A stretch of 64,000 nt of DNA from Vanessa cardui (taxonomy: Eukaryota; Arthropoda; Insecta; Lepidoptera; Nymphalidae). Positions 35,582-46,938 of the stretch are shown here, piece after piece. The position numbers and the translations under genes are program-made. Position 1 is the first letter of the stretch, and each line of letters opens with the position of its first letter. The stretch is from positions 6,076,001-6,140,000 of the forward strand of contig NC_061127.1 of NCBI RefSeq assembly GCF_905220365.1, read 5' to 3'. The notes under the pieces were generated by a model. The model was given only the letters and a program-made list of their open reading frames with translations, was not told the DNA's origin and searched no databases.

Positions 35582-38500
35582 CTATGAATTAATAGAAAAT
35601 ATTGTTAAAGTCAATTGATTATTTATTTCAAACAGTCATCACACTAAAATAATAACACACAGCCAATTGATTGAAAAAAAAATTAATAGGGAAAAACACA
35701 ATCGCTAATAAGACTATTATATTAATATTACATTGTCAAATAAAATAATTACATATTTACACTTTTACAAATAAGATCTACTATTACTAAAAAAAAAAAA
35801 TTTCTTAGCACTGATTGAATTCTACTTGAAAATATATTCATTACAAAAAAATGAAGAAACAATATTAATTTAATTTTTTGAATGTCTAAAGAGACAGATA
35901 CATACTTGTACTCTTTGCAAAGCGAGCTGCCTTTGGTACTGCAGGTACTCATGTTTTTTCTTCCTCATAGCTTGCAATTTAACTGCCATTTGCATTTGTC
36001 TTTGTCTCTCTGCGGCCTCGGCCGCTTGAGCAAGACGAGCGGCGTGTTCAGCGCGCAACGTGTCTAAAGCTGCACGGCTGTCGCGTACTTGGGTTATTTT
36101 ATCCTTTAAATAATAAATACATTATTACAAAATAATATTTAAAATTAAAAATTATATATACATTTATGGACAATTTAATTAATTTAAAAATGACACAACC
36201 AGGTATCATTAGCGAAAAGCTTTTTTTTTCAATACTTTTTTGACTAGGAAGTAAATGACTTCAAACTTCATGTCAGATATTAAGAGATATCTTCTCTTAT
36301 ATAATTAACTGCTGTGCTTATAGATCTACTAATCCATCGGAGATTGTATGTATTAATTGCGCCCCTACATATCTAGGGTCTTCTGATCGTAATGAAGCAA
36401 CCCCTTACCTGTAAGCTCTCTAGATAGACTCGTTTGTCATCTTGTTGTTGAATGTAACGTAATAATTTCGAATGCATCGCAGTAATGTTCATGAATAGAG
36501 TCTGTACTGATGTATCATTTGCAATTGATCGACCACTGAAACAATTTAACATAAAAGTAAAGTAAAGTAACAGCCTGTAAATTTCCTACTGCTGGGCTAA
36601 TGGCCTCCTCTCTCATCAAGGAGACGGTTTGGAACATATTCCACCACGCTGTTCCAATGCGGGTTGGTGGAATGCCCATGTGGCAGAATTTCAATAAAAT
36701 TAGACACATGCAGGTGTCCATACGATGTTTTCCTTCACCGCTGAGAACGAGATGAATTATAAACACAAATTAAGTACATATATATAGTGGTGCTTTCCTG
36801 GGTTTGAATCCGAAATCATCGGTTAAGATGCACATGTTCTAACCACTACCATTTCGGCTCAATTTAACATACATATATAAATATTCCAGTTAATTTTAAT
36901 ACTTATACTTTGCAACTGAATAATAATAATTGAATGATAATTTCAGCAATAAATATTACATACCGTGAGGAATTACTTTTCATTCTGTTAACAAAAATCT
37001 CAACTTGAGATTTGAGTGTTTCAACAAAATCATCAATTTCTTTATCTTGAGCTTCATCTTCTTGATCCTTAGTAGTTGAGGGCTTACTAAAATCTTGCTG
37101 AAATGACAAATATTCGAAATGTTTTTAATCAGAAACAATATCTTATTAATACTCAATAATAATTGAAAGAAAATAGTACTAATAAATATAAAAAAAATTT
37201 AAACAATTCTCGTATTCAGTAACTCCTACTAAAACAATTATTATTAGTACATACCATAAAGCACAGCTACATAACACAAAATTAAACCTCTTTCAATATC
37301 CGTAAGTAATTGTTTAAGATAATTTACATACTTAATAGATTATGGGCTCTTATTTACATTATTACGGAAAAATAATTGCAAAATAACTTCTATAGGAATA
37401 TAAAAATATATTTGATAATATAAAGCAGTATTGTTTAAGCTGTGTACAATTTAAAAAAAAAAAAATTGCGATTTGACGTAAAAAAAGTCACCTCGGATGT
37501 TTCATTCGAAACGTGAGATGCAGGAGCCGTCGGCGCGGCGGCAGCGTCGCGCGACAGTCGCTGTTCCCAGTAGTTCCTGTCTAAGTAGCGAGACAGCTCG
37601 GAGTTGGAAGTTGTCGTGTGCTCCGGAGAGGCACTCACCGACGACGGCGTAGGCGATACTGGAAATTATTAAAAAAATGCTGTTAATTCTCCCAGAGTCG
37701 AGATGGCCCAGTGGTTAGAACGCGTGCATCTTAACCGATGATTGCGGGTTCAAACCCAGGCAAGCACCGCTGATTCATGTGCTTAATTTGTCTTTATAAT
37801 TCATCTCGAGCTCAGCGGTGAAGGAAAACATCGTGAGGAAACCTGCATGTGACAAATTTCATAGAAATTCTGCCACATGTGTATTCCACCAACCCGCATT
37901 GGAACAGCGTGGTGGAATATGTTCCAAACCTTCTCCTCTAAGGGAGAGGAGGCCTTTAGCCCAGCAGTGGGAATTTACAGGCTGTTGTTGTTGTTGTTGT
38001 TAATTCTCCCTGTCTTATACTAATATATCATAGCATTGTATAGGTTCAAATGATAATAATAAAACCATCTAATTTCGAGTATTAGTTCCATACTTAACCT
38101 CTAAACACAAACAAACAATTATACCTCATTATAATACAAGTATGGAAAAATTGTAAATATATGAATAAATAATAATTAATCTTTCTTATACTTTCATTAT
38201 TAAACAAATAGCACAAATAACTAACAATAATACAATGCACACATACTATCAAAAATGTTCTTATTGATCATGCAATATTTTTAATTATCATCATATGAGG
38301 TTGTTATATTTTTATCAATAATTTATTAAGCAATATTACTTGTGGGATGCAAAGTTGGCTCGGGTGCAATGAAAGTTCTAGATCTTCGTTCTTTCTCTTT
38401 TTGTTCAGCTTCAGATTGGCTAAGGGCAAGGGCCAACTGGAGCTCCTCCTCCTCTTGAAGTTCCTCAGCTGACTTTCCAGGGCGTTTCTAAAACAAGTTA

Positions 38501-41500
38501 CTGACAGTTAGTAACTAAGTAATTTTATTAAAATTATTTATTGCACTAATTTACATTTATACATTTAATGATAATAAATAATGAATATTGGACAACATCA
38601 AAATTTAAATAACAAGACATTACACCAAAAAAAATTTAGTAATATTTTGCTTTACACAAGTGCTAACTTACCCATAAGTGAATGCTATGAATGAATCAAT
38701 CTATAGGTTAAGGTAATGAAATAAATCATTTATCATACCATTGTTATGCCAGATTAAAATGAATAAAAATAGACAACACTTTTTTATCCATATAAACCTT
38801 TATTAATTGGTAAAGCTATAACAGAAATACCATAACAGTGCATTACCATAACCAGACAAAAATAAATTCCTCTTGCCATTAAAATATACAAACTGTAAAG
38901 CAAATTTTAAGAGTAAAAAATATTTTTTACTAGATATAAATCTATACTAATCAAAGAGTTATTAATCAATTTACTATATGACCTTACTAACACTTTTATA
39001 TTGTTAATTATATTTAAAATAAAAATGCACACATTGTATTATATAAATTTATTTAAAAATTATAAATGTATTTTAAGCAATGGCAGTACATTTAAATAGT
39101 AGTACATTATCAAAACTTAAGAACTAAAATGTCTGAATAATATGTCATAGTCATGATTTACTACTATCCAAGTAAGGAATTAATTTTGCTTCAGCCTCCT
39201 AACAAATTTGGGTGTTTCAGGAACTGTTATTGGTGCAATTGACTTTTCTGGAACAAAAGGGTTTAATGAAGGTACTGGTTTCGCATGATGAACCAGTTTA
39301 GCTCTCAATTCTGATACTGCTCGTTCTTCTGCCTCTAGCTGCTCTTTTTCTCTCTGCTGTTTTAATCTTTCATTTTCTTCTTCTTTTTCCTTTAACTGTT
39401 TGTCAAACATTTCTCTTTCTGCAGCTCGTTTTTCTGTAGTCAGTGCAAATGGAACAGCCTTAACCAAATGTACTGGTTGAAGAATTGGTTTGAACGGCTC
39501 TTTATAGAGAACTGTGGCTGGTTTCGCTTCAAATTTGACATGATTTTCTTTATTCTCTGAGGATGCATTAGAAACACTGCATCCAGAAGTAGCACATTGC
39601 ATCCGTTTCTTTACAGCTACAGGTAAAGGCTGTGCCTTGAATTGAGAGGCAAGTCTACGTTCCTCTTCCAGCTGTTTCTTAATTCTTTCTTCACGCTTTT
39701 TTCTCAATTCTTCATCCCTTTTTTCAAAAGAAAATGGTTCTGGTTTAACAGGACCATGACGCTGCATTGTTTTTTCACATTTATCCATTTTCTTAGCATT
39801 GGCTGGTGGGTCATTATGCTTAGTTTCACATTTAAGATGGTCTGCAGAATTGGCTCGCTTGTAACGAAACTTTGGGCTAATTGGTTTAGTCACATGTGGA
39901 ACTGGCTTTATTGGTATTTGAGGTTTTTCGAATATATGCTTTGGAGCTGGGCGAGCTTTAAAATTATGAGTTAGTCCAGGAGATTGAGCCATTTTTTTCT
40001 GCATTTCAGTCAATTTGAAAGGTTCAGGAACAGTAATAGGCTTCCTGTGAACTTCAGGCAAATGTATGGGTCCTTCAATAACAGACTTAGGAATTGGATT
40101 AGCTTTAATTTTGAATTTTCTAATTTCTTCTAATTCCATTTCTTCTTTCTCTTTTTGAGAAAGTATATGTTGCGGTCTTGAGCGTGCTTTACATCTTAAC
40201 ATAGGGGACTGGGGAACAGTTAAACTGGAGGGACCTCCGTAACCTTTAGGACGAAATGACTTCGGCCGCGACGATCGGAATCTATCGGGAGTATCTCTCT
40301 GGTAATGGTATATAGCTTCAGCCATGGATACAAATTTAGTCTTTGATAACTCTTGGGGCTGTCCTGTTGGTCGTCGATGTCGATGATACACATCTTCTTT
40401 TGTGTCCGTGAACTCCAATTTTATCAAGTCTTCTCGGAGTGATGCTATGTCATTCATGGATAAAGATTTTCTCATTCCACCGTAATCATTTTCAAAACAA
40501 TCTAAGTTGTTATGATCACCAAAGTCTTCCTCAATGGGCGTTACAGGTTCATCCTTTATATGTAATTTACCGTTTGGAGTGAAATACATTTCACCTCTAA
40601 AATTAGTCACGTAACTTTTAGCCATTTTTGATGTTAAATGATAAAGTATAATAAAAACTACAATGTTGTTTTCCGCGTAGATCCTGCGCCGTTATTTTAA
40701 ACGAATTTCAAATCGAAACTGTTGTCAATTGTCACTTTGTTTTGTAGTACAAAGCTATGTTGCCATAATAATAAAAATTAAAAAATATTGACACGTTTTT
40801 TAATTCCGATAAATATTTGTTTAATATCTTTATTAAACTTTATTAAATACGGTTTAAATAAATATATAGCAATAAGCAAGTATAAATTTTATTTGTTAAA
40901 TATATTTCGCTTATTCCGTAACTATTAATACAAATTTTCTAAACGAAACTACGGTTAATGTCAACGTCAAAACAATATTTCTTAATGTCAAAGACACTAA
41001 GAACAGTTGAACAGTGCGCTGAATAATTATTGTATTTATTTAAATATTAAAGCATTTACAAGGTTTTTAAAATAATGGCACAAGCATTACCAAATCCTAA
41101 CACTTTGTTACCATTGGAACTTGTCGACAAATGTATAGGATCTCGAATTCATATCATAATGAAAAATGATAAAGAAATGGTGGGAACATTGCAAGGTTTT
41201 GACGACTTTGTAAATATGTTATTAGATGATGTGACCGAATATGAGTCAACACCAGAAGGACGAAAAATCACGAAATTAGATCAGATATTGCTCAATGGTA
41301 ACAATATTGCGATGTTGGTGCCCGGCGGCGAGATGCCAGGAGAATCGTATGATGGACAGTAATAAATAACATCGTTGTAGATTAATAAACTTATTAATAA
41401 GCATTTACTTTTGTTTTATTTATTCATTATAAATTATTGTTGGTGAAGAAAGTGATAAAAAATAACCTCACTTTGCAATTTCTACTGTTTTGGTAAGACT

Positions 41501-44500
41501 GATATTCCATATATTATGTATATTGTGCATAAGAAAATTATAAGCAGTTCCTGTCTCGTTTACGTAAAACAGTAGTTATTAGTTGTTTTCAAAAACTTTC
41601 AAACATATATCATAATAAATTTTAGTTAAAACTCATGCAGTAGTTTTTCTTACTCAAAATATAATAAAAGGCAACTTGTAGACTCACTAGTCTGACCGAA
41701 CATTGGTACAACTAATGAAAAAAGAAAATGAAAATTGCAATTACAACAAAACAAATTACATGGGTATACTACTTAATTAAAAAAAAAGTGATTTTATGTA
41801 GGTATGAACATTGTCTATGAAGGATATGAATAATATATGTTGGTTTGAGTGGTAATTGAATATAAATCCCAAATTTATAGTCGTTGATTGATAGACATCA
41901 TGCTATTATGAACTTATCTGTGGGCTGTATGCACAAGAATGCAGTATTCAAAATAAACCACCCAAAATTCAGACATTTTGTAAAAAAATATTGACAAATT
42001 ATATATAAGGCTATACTTACTCTCTCTATCTATTTGTTAAAACCCTAACAAAAGTTTCAGTGGTTAAGAAGACAATAGTGAAAATACAGATTTAAGCAGA
42101 GAACAACTTGTTTTTTACTATTTATCTTATTATTATTATTATTAAATATAGTTTTACTGTGTGTATTTTATGCTTCGTGTGTTAAAAGTGAGTAATTAAT
42201 GGATTTAATTACTAGTTGTCACCTTGGAGTAATAGGGTAAAATCCTTTATTAAAAGTATAACATGTCGCCTTAACACACAACTGGTGACTGGATGGTTAA
42301 TTACTGCTTAGAGAAATAGAAATGTGAATCAATGAGGAAATTTTTTGCTTGCACAAATATGCCATCATTCTGTTTTATATTTTTTTATATATATGTAATT
42401 AAAACCTTAATGTAAATAATTCTTTTGTAAGTAAGTACATTTCATGTCATTTAAATCCATGAAAGATGAGTAGTTAGAATTGCGTAATATACTAACAATT
42501 TTTATTTTGTTACAATAACAAATACCAAAATTTCATTTTAATACGAGGAATTGGATAAGTAATATATGAATATATATACCTGTGCCGGAGCTGGGCCATA
42601 GTCATTAGCCGTATCGACGATTTCTAATTTTGCAGTTGAAGATGGTGGGCGGCTTACTTTATCAAAACAGGCATCACACACTCGCACCTAGGAAATTGTA
42701 AAATTATGTTTACACAATTCTGGATAAAATACCCACTTTATTAACATATCTTACCTCTTTTTCAATACCAAATTTAGGTAATGTTGATGTTTTGGAACTG
42801 CATTGTTGACAGAATACTTGACCACATGCACGGCAGTGGTGGCGGCGTACCATCAGCGTGAATGCTGTGCGGCATCTAATAATTATTAATTTAAAGATGT
42901 TAAATATTGAATTACGAAGGAAATAATTATAAAAATAATAAAACAAATCAAACCTGTGACACACTTCTCCATCGGCCCACTCGGGTGCAGTATCGGCAGA
43001 AAACATTGCGTCTGATTCTTTGAGCGGTGGGAATTTGTGTCCGCCTTCAGCTTTTAGAATATTAACTGTATCCTGTTAACAATAGTGTCGGCTGTACGAA
43101 ATATTTTTCAAGTATAAGATCATAATATATTTAATATTTGAGGATAAAAATGAATTTTCATCCAAACTTCTAATGAAAATGCAAAAGGTGTTTTATTTTG
43201 TCTGAGACTGAGATATGACTCATTTGGTGACTGATAATGTGATAATGGAGGTGTAAACGTCATATACTCTTATTACACTACAAACAGCAGTTCAATAACC
43301 TTTTATTACGATTTTTTATTATATTTTATTCCGTTTTAAAAACAATTTAAATACATAATCATACACAGTTGCACAATGTTTACACGAAGCGCCTATTATT
43401 ATTATTAGCCCATTGACTTTACTGTGGACGTCTTAACAACGCACAGCCGATGATTAATAATAACAGAATCAATAATTAAGTATCAATCATATGTTATATG
43501 ACAGTTACATACAACTACACACAACTTCGTAAATAAAATACGACACAATAGCAGTCTTAGGTATACGGGCCTGTGGCAATGTGCGCTTAATTAGATAAAG
43601 GAAAGATCGATAATAATATACAATTACAACACATGTAAACTGTGTAGGACGACATAAACCTTAAACATTAAAAGGAATATTATACCATAAGAAGAAAAAA
43701 AGGGTTGTAAAATTTACACGATGTATTATTTATACTCAGTATAGACTATATATAGTCGCCCTCGCCCTTACAATGTAATTAAAACATGAGTAACTTGTTT
43801 ATTTATGTTGAAAATGTACAACAAGTACATAACTCGAACCTACAATGAAAGAAAAGCAGGAAAATGTAGTATCGGCAAGACTTCTTGAAGATTTTTTCCC
43901 GAGACCAACAGAAATCCGTCTTTTGTTTTTTTAAGTTCCGTCTTGGTATAAAAATCTAGGCTTAGAACTTGCCGCCCTACGCCCAAGATTAATCGGCCTT
44001 CTGGCAAAGCGGCCACTCTTACATCACTAATCAGTATCAACCATCGCTGGTTAAATTATATTATCCGCCTAAAGGTGAGTATAGACTAAACTATTGTAAA
44101 GTTTTCTGAATGTGAGACGCTACGCGCGATCTAATACTAACGGTAACTACATTTTCGTTCGGTATCTATGACGTGATTGACAATAATTATGTTCAATGGA
44201 GGTCAATTTAAGGTGTGTGCACACTCCTCCTTTAAACTGGTGAAATAAAAGCGTATATAACGGCCTATACTAAACAAAAGTTTAATAATATTCATGTTTT
44301 ATTTTATTGAACAATATGAAAAAAAAAAATAAGACTAAAAGTTTTTTATTTATGCTCGATTTTGTGGCATTAAAAAAACGCGGATATCCAGTCTACGAAA
44401 TAGGGAGGTCTAATACATACCTTTAGTATAGTACCTTTGTTAATTTTTAATGATTTATGATTTTACTAATATAATATTTAGATTATAAAGTATTGTCATA

Positions 44501-46071
44501 TACATATAATAAAAAAACATAAATGTAAATAATCACTTGCTGATAAATGGGATATTATTTTGCAAATAATAGGTAATTGTTTCATCAAACACTTGTGAAG
44601 ACTTTTACAGCTACCATTTAATTTCACTTTAAGTTTTCATGTAACATTGGGAATATTTTTCTCATGATATTTCTTTGTTTTAGAAAATGCTGTGATATCT
44701 GAATTGCTTGCCATCTGAATTGCCACTTTATTTTGTCCTCAGTTTTATTTTCTGTGCATTACTATCTACCTTCGTTTTTGACATTTTGGACAACCAATTT
44801 ATATGTTAATTAAATATAATGTAAATGTGAAATATTCTTTGAAATAATCTCTTTTCGTTTAGTTTGTATAAACATAACATATTAATTTCAGTCTATTCTG
44901 TAATTGAATCAAAAAGAATATAATTCAATTTTGCTACTTTAAAGCTTGGTTCCAATACATATGGTAAAAAAAAAATTCTGGGCAAAGGAAGATTAATAAC
45001 TTAATAATAAATAACTTTGCTTTTTTTTTGTCTATTCTCATCAGAATAGATGTGTCACACCTTTGAAATACAAATAAAAATTCTCAACAAACCTGAACAG
45101 CTCTGTATTTGGGATTATTTCTGAAGGCAAACGCCCAAGCCTGAATCAATTCCAGAATCTTGGTTTTCAAGTTTTCGTGCTGAGTGGTTTTCACCAAATC
45201 ACGGAGCATTTCACAGAAAGCCTTTGATGCCACCTCATCATGAACTCCTGAACCTATGACAAATAAAATCAATCAGTTTGTTAGTTTGTTTTCTTTATTG
45301 TAATGTAGAAATTATATATAGCAGTGTATATGTAGCAGTTGCAAAACTATATTTTTCAATTGACTTATTTATACTCTATTGAAACATTTAGAGCAATGAC
45401 CTAATTTACTTAAATTAAATAAATACCATTCACTGGTTTTATCACTATTCACTTGTTTAGTCAAATCAATTCATAATTAAGGGATCTCAAAATTAACTTA
45501 CCACAATTTTTTACTATACTTTCCAGCACCAAGAGAGCAAACATAGCCTGGTGGGGATTTTGTGAGTATAGTTTCTTCTTCACAGCAACAACTGCATATT
45601 TTGGTCTAGAAATATAATAATTGAATAATAAACAAGAAAAGAATGATGAAATTGAAATATTTAATTCTGTTGGTTAAATGACAATAGAAGAGATATTAAA
45701 ATGTTACTCACGAACAATCATTTTGTCTAATTAAATCACAAATTTGTAAGATAGAGGGCCAATCGGGATCTAGGCGTAGATTACTTGTCGCTTTATCTAG
45801 AACAAATTAGAAAATTTTTCAACATATCTGCAACGATTGTAAATATTTATAAATAAATAAGGATGTTTATTTATTTTTTTCGAAACAAAAGTACCTCTAC
45901 CTGAAATCAGTCTTTAACTAAAAAGAAAGTGATGCAAATTAGATAAAATAATCATTGACTAATGTTATGAGTAAGATAACGTAAGAAATATTGCAACTAT
46001 TAATAGAAACTTATAAGCAGAATGTCAATATACAAACCAAGTAATTTATCAAAATTATTAGCACGAAACAT
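34163..46071 (-). CDS. Hrs: Hrs, ESCRT-0 subunit (VHS-FYVE-UIM endosomal sorting protein)
   Basis: Thirteen minus-strand exons: 46038-46071, 45712-45796, 45502-45605, 45093-45253, 42954-43072, 42755-42875, 42580-42687, 38340-38487, 37492-37658, 36964-37097, 36409-36535, 35906-36103 and 34163-35581. All phases agree and the sum is 974 codons plus stop. Hrs binds PI3P on early endosomes and sorts ubiquitinated cargo with STAM into the ESCRT pathway. Visible parts: VHS domain about 5-140 (start MFRANNFDKLLDKATSNLRL), FYVE finger about 155-220 with RRHHCRACG at 178-186, ubiquitin-interacting motif near 256-270 (EEEELQLALALSQSE), a helical STAM-binding core about 350-502, and a 472-residue Gln/Met/Asn/Pro-rich tail ending LISFD, a clathrin box at the extreme C-terminus as in animal Hrs. 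Human Hrs is about 777 residues, so the tail is unusually long. Introns 5 and 7 contain other genes or fragments. Confidence 0.97.
36568..36862 (-). repeat. tRNA-derived SINE, family B, in Hrs intron 10
   Basis: Left end AACAGCCTGTAAATTTCCTA, right end with GGTTTGAATCCGAAATCATC, the reverse complement of the B-box zone. It is in the same sense as Hrs, inside the 428 bp intron between exons 10 and 11; most of that intron is this SINE. Confidence 0.85.
37696..37997 (+). repeat. tRNA-derived SINE, family B, in Hrs intron 8
   Basis: Near full-length copy: head AGATGGCCCAGTGGTTAGAA, B-box GGTTCAAACCC (37747-37757), tail CAGGCTGTTGTTGTTGTTGT. It is antisense to Hrs and opposite in orientation to the SINE at 36568-36862, so the Hrs pre-mRNA could pair the two. 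Confidence 0.9.
39180..40625 (-). CDS. TPX2: TPX2-like spindle assembly factor, nested in Hrs intron
   Basis: A single-exon gene of 481 residues. TPX2 proteins bind microtubules and nucleate them near chromatin under Ran control. Recognition rests on repeated short TPX2-type motifs: CKARSRPQHI (145-154), FKIKANPIPKSV (171-182), FKARPAPKHIF (222-232), FKAQPLP (329-335), FEAKPATVLY (365-374) and HHAKPVP (446-452). Basic/acidic coiled stretches (about 296-330 and 398-445) precede the last motifs, as in the TPX2 C-terminal domain. A KEN box (359-361, within SSENKENH) suggests APC/C-driven turnover. I see no Aurora A-binding N-terminus like that of vertebrate TPX2, and the protein is shorter than the human form (about 750), closer to the reduced insect type (Drosophila Mei-38). 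A TTTATT at 39048-39053 could be its polyA signal. It shares a 449 bp divergent promoter region with LSm5. Confidence 0.85.
   Translation of the reverse strand: MAKSYVTNFRGEMYFTPNGKLHIKDEPVTPIEEDFGDHNNLDCFENDYGGMRKSLSMNDIASLREDLIKLEFTDTKEDVYHRHRRPTGQPQELSKTKFVSMAEAIYHYQRDTPDRFRSSRPKSFRPKGYGGPSSLTVPQSPMLRCKARSRPQHILSQKEKEEMELEEIRKFKIKANPIPKSVIEGPIHLPEVHRKPITVPEPFKLTEMQKKMAQSPGLTHNFKARPAPKHIFEKPQIPIKPVPHVTKPISPKFRYKRANSADHLKCETKHNDPPANAKKMDKCEKTMQRHGPVKPEPFSFEKRDEELRKKREERIKKQLEEERRLASQFKAQPLPVAVKKRMQCATSGCSVSNASSENKENHVKFEAKPATVLYKEPFKPILQPVHLVKAVPFALTTEKRAAEREMFDKQLKEKEEENERLKQQREKEQLEAEERAVSELRAKLVHHAKPVPSLNPFVPEKSIAPITVPETPKFVRRLKQN
40626..41074. promoter_or_regulatory. Divergent promoter region between TPX2-like and LSm5
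   Basis: Start codons of two oppositely transcribed genes are only 449 bp apart, so both promoters must lie here (or overlap it) inside an Hrs intron. The sequence is AT-rich with no clear TATA-initiator pair that I would commit to. Confidence 0.6.
41075..41362 (+). CDS. LSm5: LSm5, U6 snRNA-associated Sm-like protein
   Basis: A complete single-exon frame of 95 residues, close to the animal family length (about 91). LSm5 is one subunit of the heptameric LSm2-8 ring on U6 snRNA in the nucleus and of the LSm1-7 ring in cytoplasmic mRNA decay. The start LPLELVDKCIGSRIHIIMKN and the Sm1 motif (GTLQGFDDFVNMLLDDV) are followed by Sm2 (ILLNGNNIAMLVPGG), as in LSm5 of other animals. AATAAA occurs overlapping the stop and again at 41384-41389. 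It sits in the sense opposite to Hrs within Hrs intron 7. Confidence 0.97.
   Translation: MAQALPNPNTLLPLELVDKCIGSRIHIIMKNDKEMVGTLQGFDDFVNMLLDDVTEYESTPEGRKITKLDQILLNGNNIAMLVPGGEMPGESYDGQ
42580..42875 (-). CDS. Hrs: Hrs FYVE-domain exons (42755-42875 and 42580-42687)
   Basis: Two exons with a 67 bp intron encode the zinc-binding FYVE finger: CRTAFTLMVRRHHCRACGQV with the basic PI3P-binding patch, then FCQQCSSKTSTLPKFGIEKE, then VRVCDACFDKVSRPPSS. All expected cysteines and the histidine pair are present, so the finger should bind PI3P on endosomes. Confidence 0.95.
43840..44046 (-). pseudogene. Unassigned coding-looking fragment in Hrs intron 5
   Basis: After an acceptor-like TTAACCAG (minus) a frame of 68 codons runs to TAG at 43840-43842. 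It starts RWLILISDVRVAALPEGRL and includes ILGVGRQVLSLDFYTKTELK. The composition and the two hydrophobic beta-like segments look protein-coding, better than the surrounding AT-rich DNA. I do not recognise the family. No partner exon is visible in the intron (43073-45092). It may be the terminal exon of an undetected gene, a retrocopy fragment, or an alternative 3' exon of Hrs. In phase it could not simply be skipped into the Hrs frame, because it ends in a stop. Confidence 0.35.
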
Positions 46072-46938
46072 TTTTAATACTATTAACGTAGACAGCAAAC
46101 AAACTTTTGTTTTAGATAATCAACTATGATGATTCTTCAATGGACAGAAAAATGACAGCTCACTTTGTCAATTTTCTTATTTTTTTTGTTTCTTGGATAT
46201 TGGTCAAATTGTACGTCATTGCTAGTATTCACAGAGCCAGAATAATTTTCTTTTCCAGATAAAAATTAAGAAAATTTAGTAGACATTGTATGACTTTGAA
46301 ATTAATATTTGTATATAAATATGTCCTAAGTCCTCATTTTTGTCATAAAATCTTTAATATACATCATCACAATTAATGTATTACACTAAACAAATACAAA
46401 ATGAATCAACTATACTAAATTGTTAATATAATTAAAATAAAAACTATCATTAATATTTTTTGGACCTTTTTAATAGAAAAAAATAACCAACTATAATTTC
46501 AATTGGTTAACTTTAAATACTACTTATTTTATGAATCTAAGATAAATGGATTTCATGATGTCTAATTACTACATATTATATAAATAGACCTCCAGGAATT
46601 GTATCTTTAGATTTCAAATTCTAGGGTCTTATATATTGTAGAAATAGATAAACTTACAATATATAATTACTATAGTGAATGATTAAATCTCAAATGGCAA
46701 CATTGAACATTGCGTCGCAATTTCGCGGGAATTTTAATGTTTGACTATCGGTTTGACGTAAACTTTCAATATCTATAGAACTTCAGAATTCTGATTCAGA
46801 ATTGACATTAGTACTTAGTAGTTAGATATACGTTCTAAGTTAGCTCATTTATCTTTAAGTATGCTTATGTTGATTAATATAATTCAGTAAGCAAAATTAC
46901 TATCAATGCGTTAGTTATACACACAACATTACATAAAA
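46072..46938. promoter_or_regulatory. Divergent promoter region between Hrs and ATR
   Basis: The two start codons are 867 bp apart on opposite strands. The interval is AT-rich with one GC-richer patch near 46695-46770 (CAACATTGAACATTGCGTCG and following), a plausible core promoter for the ATR side. No other reading frame of interest. Confidence 0.5.

Larger units (their letters stand above)
38488..42579 (-). other. Hrs intron 7 hosting two nested genes
   Basis: A 4.1 kb intron between the exon encoding the end of the FYVE region and the ubiquitin-interacting-motif exon. It contains the complete TPX2-like and LSm5 genes in divergent orientation. The rest (38488-39179 and 41390-42579) is AT-rich without genes, apart from a degraded repeat at about 42215-42365. 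Confidence 0.85.

Noticed and set aside
34163..46071. Hrs as two separate genes split by TPX2-like and LSm5
   Set aside because: Exons on both sides of the 4.1 kb intron join in phase 0, the total is divisible by three, and the order VHS-FYVE-UIM-coil-clathrin box is that of a single Hrs protein.
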